From Hyphomicrobiales bacterium (GTDB lineage Bacteria; Pseudomonadota; Alphaproteobacteria; Rhizobiales; Beijerinckiaceae), in the NCBI GenBank assembly GCA_900470095.1, contig UBZM01000025.1:177517-241516 (forward strand): DNA of 64,000 nucleotides, written 5' to 3'. Made by a program: the position numbers and the translations under genes. Positions 8,408 to 16,258 of this stretch are shown here, piece after piece (positions within the stretch are counted from its first letter, which is position 1; every line of letters begins with the position of its first letter). The notes beneath the pieces were generated by a model. The model was not told where the DNA came from. It worked only from the letters and a program-made list of their open reading frames with translations, and did no database searches.

Positions 8408-9879
8408 GGGATCCCGCCAAGGCCGCAGCCGCCCGCGTCGTCATCTGCGTCTTCGACGGCCTGCGTCCCGATTTCATCCGGCCGGAGCTGATGCCGAACC
8501 TGGCGCGTTTCACAGGGCAGGGCACGTGGTTTCGCGAGGCGCGCAGCGTGTTTCCGTCGATGACGCGCGTGGCCACCACGTCGATCGCGACCGGTGCGCC
8601 GCCAAAGGTGCACGGCGTCGTCGGCAACGCCTTCCTGTTTCCCGAGGTGACGCGCGAGCATGCGCTCGACATGAGCCGTGCCGACGATATCGCGCTGGCG
8701 GAGGTTGCGACCGGAGGAGGCCTTGTCGAGGCCGAGAGCTTCGGCGATGTGCTGGCGAAGGCCGGCAAGCGGCTCGCCGTGGTCCATACCGGTTCGGCCG
8801 GCTCTGCCTACCTGATCAATCCGCGTGCCAGGGCCAACGGCCACTGGACCTTCTCGATCCTCGGGCGCGAGCACAGCCAGACGCCGGACGCGGTGGACGA
8901 GATCGTAGCGCGCTTCGGGGCGCTGCCGCCGCGCAGCCTGCCGCGCTTCGAGGAAATCGATTACGCCGAGCGGGTGCTGCGCGAGCATGTGCTGGCCGAG
9001 ACGAAGCCCGACGTCGCGCTGATCTGGTTCAATGAGCCCGACACCTCCTTCCATTACCGCTTTCTCGGCTCGCCCGAGACGCTTGCGGTGCTCAGACATG
9101 TCGATGCCGCCTTCGGCAGGCTGCTTGAATGGATCGAGGGGCAGCCCGATGCCGAGCGCTACGCCGTCGTCGCGGCCTCGGATCACGGCCAGATTTCGAC
9201 CAAGGGCGAGCTCGCTCTCTCCGAGTTGCTGCGTGGGCAAGGCCATGCCGGTCGCCGTGCCGCCGAGCGCACGCTGGCCGGCGCCAGCTTCTCGATGACG
9301 GGCGGAAATATGGGGGAAATCCGCATCCTCGAGGGAGGAGCGTCCCGGCGCGACGCGATTGCCGCCTGGCTCCGGGAGCAGGACTTCCTGGGCATGCTCT
9401 TCTCGAAGGCCCGCAACGAGGTCGAGGGCGAGGTCGAGGGAAGTTTTGCGCTCTCGCTGGTCGATCTCGACCATGCTCGCCAGCCCGATCTCGTCTACGT
9501 CCTGCGCTCCGGCGACGAGCCGGACAGCTATGGCAATCCCGGGCTCGGGCTCCTGACCAAGTTCGATGTGCCGGTCGGCGGCGGCATGCATGGCGGACTC
9601 AACCGGCACGAACTCAACACCGTTCTGGCCGTCCGCGGGGGCGGCTTCGAGCCCGGCGCGAAGGATGTCTGCGCTTGCGGCATCATCGATATCGGCCCGA
9701 CCGTGCTCGGCCTGCTCGGCCTTTCACCGGCACGGACGATGCTGGGCCGGAATCTGGCGCTGCCGGCGACGGAGCAGCGGACCCGTTCGTTCGAGACCGG
9801 CGCCGGCGGGTTCCGTCAGCGCCTCGAACGCGCTGACCGCAAGGGATCGCGCATCATCCTCTCCGGCGCGCGAGGCTGA
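8404..9879 (+). CDS. Type I phosphodiesterase / nucleotide pyrophosphatase family hydrolase
   Basis: 491 residues, starting at the ATG at 8404 in an ATGA overlap with the isomerase gene. The fold is the alkaline-phosphatase superfamily: first metal aspartate in CVFDGLRPD (near residue 20), threonine nucleophile T54 in FPSMTRVATTS, then EPDTSFHY (D and H ligands), AASDHGQ and GGGMHGG for the remaining metal ligands. There is no signal peptide, so the enzyme is probably cytoplasmic. Members cleave phosphodiesters, pyrophosphates or phosphonate esters. Together with the hydrolase at the left edge it brackets the ABC importer and suggests that the imported compound is a phospho- or sulfo-ester. 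The exact substrate is unknown. Confidence 0.85.
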   Translation: MRDPAKAAAARVVICVFDGLRPDFIRPELMPNLARFTGQGTWFREARSVFPSMTRVATTSIATGAPPKVHGVVGNAFLFPEVTREHALDMSRADDIALAEVATGGGLVEAESFGDVLAKAGKRLAVVHTGSAGSAYLINPRARANGHWTFSILGREHSQTPDAVDEIVARFGALPPRSLPRFEEIDYAERVLREHVLAETKPDVALIWFNEPDTSFHYRFLGSPETLAVLRHVDAAFGRLLEWIEGQPDAERYAVVAASDHGQISTKGELALSELLRGQGHAGRRAAERTLAGASFSMTGGNMGEIRILEGGASRRDAIAAWLREQDFLGMLFSKARNEVEGEVEGSFALSLVDLDHARQPDLVYVLRSGDEPDSYGNPGLGLLTKFDVPVGGGMHGGLNRHELNTVLAVRGGGFEPGAKDVCACGIIDIGPTVLGLLGLSPARTMLGRNLALPATEQRTRSFETGAGGFRQRLERADRKGSRIILSGARG

Positions 9880-9881
9880 CC

Positions 9882-10079
9882 TTGGGGTGGGAGCGCTTTC
9901 CGCTCCTGCACGAAGGGCATCGACGCGAAACGTCCCGCCCCTTCGAAATGCTTGCCGTCGTGCCAGTCGTACCAGCCACCGGGATGCGTGGGCAGGCAGA
10001 GTTAGCGCTCCGTCTCGCCTTCCTTCAGCATCGGGGCGACCACGAGATTGAAGCCGAGGGCGCCAAGCTCAGGGATGTT
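9882..10079 (-). pseudogene. Remnant of a GH31-family alpha-glucosidase (C-terminal fragment, in-frame stop)
   Basis: Read on the minus strand from 10079, one frame gives NIPELGALGFNLVVAPMLKEGETER, a TAA at 10002-10004, then LCLPTHPGGWYDWHDGKHFEG and finally PFVQERKALPP. These pieces match in order the GH31 C-terminal region, where a '(D)LLVAPVL.EG...R.VYLP' strand is followed by 'WYD..TG....GG' and 'IPVFVR.G..LP'. The fragment lacks the catalytic domain, has an internal stop and appears to have lost about ten residues between the last two motifs. It lies between the convergent ends of the phosphodiesterase gene and the B12 operon. I see no other parts of the gene in the window. The match is from memory of the family, not from a search. 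Confidence 0.65.
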
Positions 10080-10087
10080 TTGCCCCC

Positions 10088-11128
10088 TCAGCTCGCATGG
10101 CCATAGGCATCGGCCGCGTCATCCGCGCCAGCGTCCTCCGCCCCGGCACCATCTGCCCACCGTTCATCATGAGCGGCGATCCAGGCGGGAAGTCCAGGCA
10201 TAGCTCCGCCGGACGCCGCGAGTTGGCGCAATGTCGCCCGCAGGGCGTGGCGGGCAAAGCGATCCTGCGGCGCGCCAACGGCTGACGGAGCGGCTCCTGC
10301 GGCCACGGCCGCGAGCACGCTCTGCTTCAACCGGACCAGCTCGGCATCGCCATAGCGCATCAGCAGGTCCTGGAATTGCTTCTGGGCGGTCGCATCGAAC
10401 GGCGTCGGCCGGCCCATCGCATCCTTGACCGGGTGTGCCGGCACGAGATGAGCGCAGGGCACGAGTCCCGCCGGGACGAGCTCCGTCGCGGCATGCGTTC
10501 GGCCGGACCGCATCAGCTTGGGCAGGACATGGGTATGCGGCCCCTCGGGGCTCTTGCCGTCTGCCGGGGGGATTGGCTGGTAGACTTCACAACGGCCGAA
10601 ACGGGTGATGAAGACGCGATGCGGCCCGGCTGCGACGATGGCGGCCATCGCGGTGTTGCCGGCCTCGAAGAGGGGGCGGCCGCATGCGGCGCGCAAGGCT
10701 GCGATCAGCCCCGGGGCGCAGGTTCGGATGCAGATATCGACCTGCAAGGTATCGAGACCCATGTCGAAGAGGATGCCCTCGCGATCCTGCTCGCGCAGCG
10801 CGTCGCCGTCGGGGCCGAGCTCGGTCAGGACGGTACGCCGGTTCATCGCACAGGCATTCTCAGGCAGGCAGAGCGCGGTGCGGTGGTTCCAGCTCAGGCC
10901 GGTCGCGGATTCCGATGCGAAGGGCGTCACGCCGGTCAGATTGCGAAAGCCAATGCCGCCGCGCGCAGTCGTCGCCGCAAGGAAATGAGTCTTATCAGTG
11001 AGCTCAACGGGTTCGTTCAAATCGCGCATGAACTCGGCAATGGCGCCAAAGGTGCCGAGATTCCATTGCGAGGCTGGATTGGGGAGATGGGCACGAAGGA
11101 GAGCGCGGATGTCGTCAGGGGCTGTCAT
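10088..11128 (-). CDS. Conserved-looking protein of unknown function, last gene of the cobalamin operon
   Basis: 346 residues from the ATG at 11128; longer in-frame extension to 11266 would run back into the ATPase gene and has no ribosome binding site. I do not recognise a domain. The protein is soluble, without signal peptide or membrane helix. It has several cysteines in the middle (ICIRTCAPG, RPLFEAG..., FGRCEVYQP) and His motifs such as PHTHVLP and CAHLVPAHP. The C-terminus is alanine- and aspartate-rich. It overlaps the btuD gene by 14 bases, so it belongs to the riboswitch-controlled operon and probably has a role in cobalamin or corrinoid handling. That role is inferred from position only. 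Confidence 0.8.
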   Translation of the reverse strand: MTAPDDIRALLRAHLPNPASQWNLGTFGAIAEFMRDLNEPVELTDKTHFLAATTARGGIGFRNLTGVTPFASESATGLSWNHRTALCLPENACAMNRRTVLTELGPDGDALREQDREGILFDMGLDTLQVDICIRTCAPGLIAALRAACGRPLFEAGNTAMAAIVAAGPHRVFITRFGRCEVYQPIPPADGKSPEGPHTHVLPKLMRSGRTHAATELVPAGLVPCAHLVPAHPVKDAMGRPTPFDATAQKQFQDLLMRYGDAELVRLKQSVLAAVAAGAAPSAVGAPQDRFARHALRATLRQLAASGGAMPGLPAWIAAHDERWADGAGAEDAGADDAADAYGHAS

Positions 11129-11915
11129 GTCGCGACTGATCCGATGTGAGGCGCCGCCAGGGCAGCAGGTAGGGTGCGCCGGCTTCCGAACCGCGGGCCG
11201 CGGTAATGCCGAAGACGGCGCCAAGATTGGCGTCGCTGAGGACTGTTCCGGGTGAACCATCGGCAATGAGCTTGCCGCGATCGAGCAAGATGAGGCGATC
11301 GCAGAAACGCGCGGCCAGCGTCAGGTCATGCAGAATGACCGCCACCCCGGTGCCGCCGGCAGCGGTCCGGTGCAGAAGCTCCATGACCTCGAGTTGGTGC
11401 AGCGGGTCGAGCGCCGCCAGAGGTTCGTCGGCGAGCAGGATCGGTGCTTCCACGGCGAGCGCACGCGCCAGCAGCACGCGCATGCGCTCTCCGCCGGAGA
11501 GCGTCTCGACTGTCCTGTCGGCGAACGCCGTGGCGTCGGCCGCTGTCATGGCGCGCGTGATTGCGGCGCGATCGGCCTCGTTCTCGCCGGCAAAGGGCTG
11601 GCGATGCGGCAGGCGCCCAAGTCCGACGAGGGCCTCCGCGCGCATCGACCAGTGTACCGCGCCGCCCTGCGCAAGGAAGGCGATGCGCCGTGCCAGTTCC
11701 TTGCGCCCGAGCGTCTTGGCGGTCAGCCCGTCATAGCGCACCTCGCCGAAATCGGGGGTGACGAGGTCGGTGAGCACGCGCAGCAAGGTCGTCTTGCCGG
11801 CACCGTTGGGGCCGATCAGCCCGACCATTTCGCCCGCCGAGAGCGCGATATCGATGTCGCGCAGGATCGGTTTTGCCCCGAGCGTGAGCGAAATTCCTGA
11901 GGCTTCGATCTTCAT
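11115..11915 (-). CDS. btuD: Cobalamin ABC transporter ATPase (BtuD-like)
   Basis: 266 residues with Walker A GPNGAGKTT (residues 35-43), the signature LSGGERMR and Walker B ILLADEP followed by LAALDPLHQ. This pattern is that of the FecE/BtuD/HmuV class of vitamin and siderophore import ATPases. The ATG shares one base with the stop of the permease gene. It supplies energy for moving the ligand from the periplasmic binding protein into the cytoplasm. The assignment to cobalamin rather than haem or siderophore depends on the riboswitch upstream of the operon. Confidence 0.88.
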   Translation of the reverse strand: MKIEASGISLTLGAKPILRDIDIALSAGEMVGLIGPNGAGKTTLLRVLTDLVTPDFGEVRYDGLTAKTLGRKELARRIAFLAQGGAVHWSMRAEALVGLGRLPHRQPFAGENEADRAAITRAMTAADATAFADRTVETLSGGERMRVLLARALAVEAPILLADEPLAALDPLHQLEVMELLHRTAAGGTGVAVILHDLTLAARFCDRLILLDRGKLIADGSPGTVLSDANLGAVFGITAARGSEAGAPYLLPWRRLTSDQSRHDSP

Positions 11916-12940
11916 CAGACCTCCCGTCGCAGGCGATGGATCAGGTGGAACAGGAATGGCGCTCCGATCAGCGCCGTCACCACACCGAGCTTCAGCTCGG
12001 GCCGGATCGGGGCGAGGCGCAGAGCGGTATCGGCGGCGAGCGTCAGGATCGCTCCGCCAAAACCGCTGACGAGCAGCAGCCGACCCGGTCGGTTGCCGAC
12101 CAGCGGACGCAGCAGATGCGGCACGACGAGACCGACGAAGCCGATCGCACCCGTGACCGCGACCGCGCTACCGACGGCGAGTGCAGCTCCGCCGATCAGT
12201 CGGGCGCGCAGCCAGGTCAGATCGAAGCCGAGACTCTTGGCCGTGTCCTCACCCAAGGTGAGGGCGTCGAGCGCAGGCGCCGTCGAAAGCAGCAGCAGCC
12301 AGCCCAGGAGCATCGGCGGCAGCACGAGCCAGACATGGAGCAGGCTGCGGTCAGCAAGGGAGCCCATCAGCCAGAAGACGATTTCCAGTGCGGCATAGGG
12401 ATTTGGCGCGAGGTTGAGCGCAAGCGCGGTCATCGCGCCGGCGAAGCTGTTGATCGCAACGCCGGCGAGGATCAACGTCATCGTTCCGGCGCCGCGCCCC
12501 AGGAAGGCATAGAGCAGAAGCGTTGCCAGTGCCGCGCCAGCCATGCCGCCCAAGGGGAGGGCGAGCGCCATCGTCGCCGACAAGCCGCTATAGAAGACCA
12601 CGACCGCGCCGAAGGCGGCGGCGCTCGAAATTCCGAGAATTCCGGGTTCGGCAAGGGGATTGCGCAGCAGGCCCTGCATCGCGGCGCCCGCAAGCCCGAG
12701 GCTGAAGCCGACAAGGGCGCCGAGCAGCGCGCGCGGCAGGCGGAGTTCGACAAGGACAAGGGCCGGCAGGGTCTTCCGCCCGGCGAGGGCGTCGGAGAGG
12801 GCCGCCTCGATGTCGAGTGGTGCATAGCCCACCGCCATGGAAACGAGCATCATGGTCAGCATCAACACGGCCAGGATGACAACGAGGCGCGCCAGCTTCG
12901 GCGTCGTCGCTCCTGCCCTGTCCTGAACCGCCAGTGTCAT
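11915..12940 (-). CDS. btuC: Cobalamin ABC transporter permease (FecCD/BtuC family)
   Basis: 341 residues, highly hydrophobic, with about ten membrane segments as in BtuC. Family landmarks are LRLPRALLGALVGFSLGLAGAAMQ (about residues 68-91), followed by the NPLAEPGILGISSAAAFGA motif and, near the C-terminus, GFVGLVVPHLLRPLVGNRPG. It starts at the ATG at 12940 in an ATGA overlap with the binding-protein gene. It forms the homodimeric channel of the B12 importer. Confidence 0.92.
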   Translation of the reverse strand: MTLAVQDRAGATTPKLARLVVILAVLMLTMMLVSMAVGYAPLDIEAALSDALAGRKTLPALVLVELRLPRALLGALVGFSLGLAGAAMQGLLRNPLAEPGILGISSAAAFGAVVVFYSGLSATMALALPLGGMAGAALATLLLYAFLGRGAGTMTLILAGVAINSFAGAMTALALNLAPNPYAALEIVFWLMGSLADRSLLHVWLVLPPMLLGWLLLLSTAPALDALTLGEDTAKSLGFDLTWLRARLIGGAALAVGSAVAVTGAIGFVGLVVPHLLRPLVGNRPGRLLLVSGFGGAILTLAADTALRLAPIRPELKLGVVTALIGAPFLFHLIHRLRREV

Positions 12941-13803
12941 GAGCGCGATCCTTGCTTGCGGGAGGCGGCAAGCAGCTCGATCGCATCGAGCACGGCCGGT
13001 CCGGCGCAGGTCCAGAGTTTCGAGGGGAGGGCGACGAGCCTGACCCGCTCGCCGAGCTTCGTCAGGAGCGGATGATGAAGGATCTCATGGGCGAGCGAGG
13101 GTGGCCCGCCCGGCGTGGTGTTCAGGATCAGCATGTCGGCCCGTCCGAGAGCGACCGTCTCCAGCGCGATCTGGCCGTAATTGTCGATGCCGAGCTCGGC
13201 AGCGAGATTGGTCAGGCCCGCGCGGGTCAGGATCTCGTCCACCAGGGAGCCGCGCCCGACGGTGAAACCGTTCGGCCTCAGGACCAGCGCCCTGGTATGG
13301 CCCGCGATTGGGTTGGCGGCGAGCGCTTCGAGGCGCCGGTCGATCGCCGCGATCAGGGCCGCGCCGCGTTCGGCCTCGCCGAGCAAGACCGCCATCTCGG
13401 TGATCTGGGCACGCATTTCAGCGAGATTGCGCGGCACCCCGAATTCACGGACGGGCACGCCGGCCTTCTTCAGCAGCGCGACCGTGCTGCGCGTCGTGTA
13501 GGCGCCGGCGATGATCAGGTCGGGCTTGTAGCTCAGCACCTCCTCCACCAGGCCGTGATTGGCCGGGATGGTCTGGGCCATCTCGGCCATGTTGGCGTTG
13601 CGCGGGTCCTGGGAGAGCCAGGTGACTGAAGCGATGCGCTCGCGCTCGGCGAGCCGCAGCACCAATTCGTCCGTGCACATGTTGAGCGAGACGATACGGG
13701 ATGGCTTTGCCGGGGTTTCAGCGGCCGGCAGGCCGCCAAAACCGAGCAAGAGGCCGAGCGCGAGGGCGCCGCCGGCCATCGCGCGGGCGGCCCAGCCCTT
13801 CAC
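12937..13803 (-). CDS. btuF: Periplasmic cobalamin-binding protein (BtuF-like)
   Basis: 288 residues with a hydrophobic signal peptide (residues 8-27), then the PBP class III motif SRIVSLNMCTDELVLRLA that is typical of BtuF/FecB-like proteins. The start is a GTG at 13803 that overlaps the stop of the receptor gene (GTGA junction). It accepts the ligand after outer-membrane transport and hands it to the BtuC-type permease. Binding specificity is inferred from operon context. Confidence 0.88.
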   Translation of the reverse strand: MKGWAARAMAGGALALGLLLGFGGLPAAETPAKPSRIVSLNMCTDELVLRLAERERIASVTWLSQDPRNANMAEMAQTIPANHGLVEEVLSYKPDLIIAGAYTTRSTVALLKKAGVPVREFGVPRNLAEMRAQITEMAVLLGEAERGAALIAAIDRRLEALAANPIAGHTRALVLRPNGFTVGRGSLVDEILTRAGLTNLAAELGIDNYGQIALETVALGRADMLILNTTPGGPPSLAHEILHHPLLTKLGERVRLVALPSKLWTCAGPAVLDAIELLAASRKQGSRS

Positions 13804-15743
13804 AGCGTTACCTTCAGGCCGCCATAGGCGCCCAGACCCGGTACCAGGAAGCCGACCGGGTTCTCGTAGCGCCTGTCCAGCAGGTTATCGATGCGGCCGA
13901 ATACACTGAGCCTGTCCGTCGCCTTGTACTCGGCGGCGAGGTTGACGATGGCCGCGCCCGGCGCCCGCATGCGCGAGATCGAGAAGTCACGGTTTCCGTC
14001 GACGCGCTCACCCACATAGATCAGCGTCGCCGAAAGGGTGAGCTTGTCAACCGGGATCCAGCTCGCTGTCACGCTGGCCTTGTGACGGGGACGGCGCAGC
14101 AGTTCCTGTCGGGCGATGTCGTCCTTGGCGATGGTGAAGGTGTAGTCGGCCCGCACCTTGAACTGCGGCGAGATTTCGAGCGCGGCAAAGGCCTCGACGC
14201 CCTTGGTCGTGGCCTTGCCGATATTGGCATAGGAGTTCCGCGCCACGTTGGTGACGATCAGGTTCTCGATGTCGTTGTGGAAATAGGTGGCGCCGAACCG
14301 GACCTTGTCAGCGAGCAAGGGCTGCTCGAAGCCGAGATCCCAGCCGCGGCTTTCCTCCGGCTTCAGGTTGGGATTGCCGAAGAAGTTGAAGGCCGGTCGA
14401 GAATCGCTGAAGCGCTCGCTCAGGGTCGGGGCCTTGAACCCCGTGCCGTAGCTCGCCTTCAGCTTGGTTTCGGTCCCCGGCACGATATAGGCTGGCGCGA
14501 AGCGATAGGTCGTGTGGCCGCCAAAGGTCTCGTCATCGTCGTAGCGGATGTTCGAGACCATGAAGAGCCGGTCGCCGAAATTCGACTGCAGTTCGGCAAA
14601 GGCGCCCGTATTGCCGTTGGATGCCGTGAGCGCGCGGGTTTCCAGCCGCTCGCGCTCGTATTGCAGGCCCATCACGAGGGTCTGGCCCTTCATCAGCTCC
14701 AGGTCGCCGCGCCAGTCGACCTTGGTGCGTTCGCCGAGATTCTCCGTCGGCAGGCCGAGGATACCAATCGCATTCGGCGTGCGGCCGGTGCGGTCCTGAT
14801 TGCTGTAGGACAGGCCGAAGCGATTGACGAAGCGCCCACCAAGCGGATCCCAGACGACCTCTCCGCGGGTGAAGGCCTGCTTGTAGTCCTGGCTGCTGCG
14901 GAAGCTGCTGGGCGTGCTCGGAAAGCCGGAATCGCCGGTGAAGAGCAGGTAGCCGTCAGTGTAGCGGCCGACCCAGTTCAGAGACAGCGTATCGGACAGC
15001 GCGACGCCGAACCGGGCCGAATAGGTCCAATTGTCGTAGGAATTCGGGTTGATGCGGCGCCCCGGCGGCACGAGCCCGGGAGGCGTCACCGGGGTCGAAT
15101 CCGATTTGAAATGGGCGATGCTGAGGGCGTAGTTGAAGCGGTCATCGCCGCCGCTGAGGCCGACCGACTGGTTGAAGGTGCCGTATGAGCCGGCCTCGGC
15201 GCGGGCTGTCAGCTTCGGCGGACCCTCGCCACGCTTGGTGGTGATCGAGATGACGCCGCCCAGCGCGTTGGCGCCGTAGAGGCCGCTTTGCGGTCCGCGC
15301 AGCACTTCGATGCGCTCGATGTCGTCGGTCAGCAGCGAGCCGAAATCGAAGGAGCGGTTCGGGGTCGACGGGTCGTTGGCCTCGATGCCGTCGATCAATA
15401 CCTTGACGTGGTTGGAGTTGGTGCCGCGGATGAAGACCGAGGTCAGCCCGCCCGGCCCGCCGGTCTGCACGATATTGAGGCCGGGAACGGCGGCGAGCGC
15501 CTGCGGCAGGGTCCGGCGCTGCTCGCGCTCGATGTCACCGGCAGTGATGACGGTCACGGAATTGGCGATCTCGCGCGCTGGCGTGGGTCGCGTCGTCGCG
15601 CTGACGACGATTTCGTCGAGGGCAATCGAGCCGGTGGCTGACTGGGCCGAGGCCTCTCTGGCGGGGAGGGAGCCGGCGGAGACAAGGAGCGGCAGGGTGA
15701 TGAGCAGCCGGCTGCGCCGGGCAACCTTGGGAGGACGGATCAC
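13800..15743 (-). CDS. btuB: TonB-dependent outer-membrane vitamin B12 receptor (BtuB-like)
   Basis: 647 residues, within the size range of BtuB. A signal peptide precedes the TonB box region LDEIVVSATTRP (about residues 42-53). The plug domain follows (TLPQALAAVPGLNIVQTGGPGG, RGTNSNHVKVLIDGIEAND, IERIEVLRGPQSGLYGANALGG), then a beta-barrel that ends in the hydrophobic strand GAYGGLKVTL. The start is a GTG at 15743, with GAGG 8 bases upstream. A cobalamin riboswitch lies in its leader, which makes B12 the most probable ligand. Confidence 0.92.
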   Translation of the reverse strand: MIRPPKVARRSRLLITLPLLVSAGSLPAREASAQSATGSIALDEIVVSATTRPTPAREIANSVTVITAGDIEREQRRTLPQALAAVPGLNIVQTGGPGGLTSVFIRGTNSNHVKVLIDGIEANDPSTPNRSFDFGSLLTDDIERIEVLRGPQSGLYGANALGGVISITTKRGEGPPKLTARAEAGSYGTFNQSVGLSGGDDRFNYALSIAHFKSDSTPVTPPGLVPPGRRINPNSYDNWTYSARFGVALSDTLSLNWVGRYTDGYLLFTGDSGFPSTPSSFRSSQDYKQAFTRGEVVWDPLGGRFVNRFGLSYSNQDRTGRTPNAIGILGLPTENLGERTKVDWRGDLELMKGQTLVMGLQYERERLETRALTASNGNTGAFAELQSNFGDRLFMVSNIRYDDDETFGGHTTYRFAPAYIVPGTETKLKASYGTGFKAPTLSERFSDSRPAFNFFGNPNLKPEESRGWDLGFEQPLLADKVRFGATYFHNDIENLIVTNVARNSYANIGKATTKGVEAFAALEISPQFKVRADYTFTIAKDDIARQELLRRPRHKASVTASWIPVDKLTLSATLIYVGERVDGNRDFSISRMRAPGAAIVNLAAEYKATDRLSVFGRIDNLLDRRYENPVGFLVPGLGAYGGLKVTL

Positions 15744-15876
15744 GATGGGACCTCGGGCGTTGACGTCTGTGGCACGTCACCGCGAACGCGAGGCCCCGTC
15801 CGCTGCCCTTAGCCAGCGTGCAGTTCAACAAGCGATCGAAACACCCCGTCCGAACGTGTTCGCGTGTGACCACGGC

Positions 15877-16046
15877 TGACGGCAGGTCTCCTGGCTCGCG
15901 GGTCGGTGCCTTGTCGCCGCCTTCCCAGGTCCGAGGGCCCCAGTGGCGTGTGGCGAAAGGCTCGCCGCTTACAGTTGCGGGGGCAGCCACGGCATTGAAT
16001 GGCGAACCATCCGCACCGCGTTCCCTTTTGATCCCCTAAGGGAACC
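15877..16046 (-). promoter_or_regulatory. Cobalamin (AdoCbl) riboswitch in the btuB leader
   Basis: On the minus strand the B12 box GCCCCCGCAACTGTAAGCGG (15965-15984) is followed by GCCACTGG, by a GGGAAGGC segment, and finally by AGCCAGGAGACCTGCCGTC (15878-15896). These are the conserved elements of the cobalamin riboswitch in the correct order. The 5' paired region uses GGTTCCCTTAGGGGATCAAAAGGGAA near 16020-16046. High B12 is expected to shut off the btuB operon. About 130 bases of further leader, presumably the expression platform, lie between it and the GTG at 15743. Confidence 0.95.
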
Positions 16047-16081
16047 GTCGCTGGCGAGGTAAGGCCGGAATGGCCGCTGCG

Positions 16082-16258
16082 TCAATGATCGTTGGTGCGG
16101 GTGTCCCCAGGCGAACGCAGGTCGTCATCCCTCAAAATGCGCCAGCTCGGTCCCTCGAGATCGCTGAACTGGCCGGTGCGCATGCACCAGAAGAAGGCCG
16201 CCAACCCCAGCAGTCCGAGACCGAGCGCCAGGGGGAACAGGATCACCAGGATATTCAT
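16082..16258 (-). CDS. ccoS: cbb3 oxidase maturation protein CcoS/FixS
   Basis: 58 residues: one membrane helix (residues 3-23) followed by FFWCMRTGQFSDLEGPSWRIL, where the 'W....GQF.D.EGP..RIL.DD' pattern is diagnostic for CcoS. The ATG at 16258 overlaps the stop of ccoI (ATGA). CcoS is a small inner-membrane protein needed for a functional cbb3 oxidase. It is the last gene of the cco operon, and the riboswitch of the btu operon begins only about 35 bases downstream on the same strand. Confidence 0.92.
   Translation of the reverse strand: MNILVILFPLALGLGLLGLAAFFWCMRTGQFSDLEGPSWRILRDDDLRSPGDTRTNDH

Noticed and set aside
13701..15188. 495-residue plus-strand open frame opposite btuB and btuF
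   Set aside because: It lies across two well-supported minus-strand genes and contains no recognisable domain.
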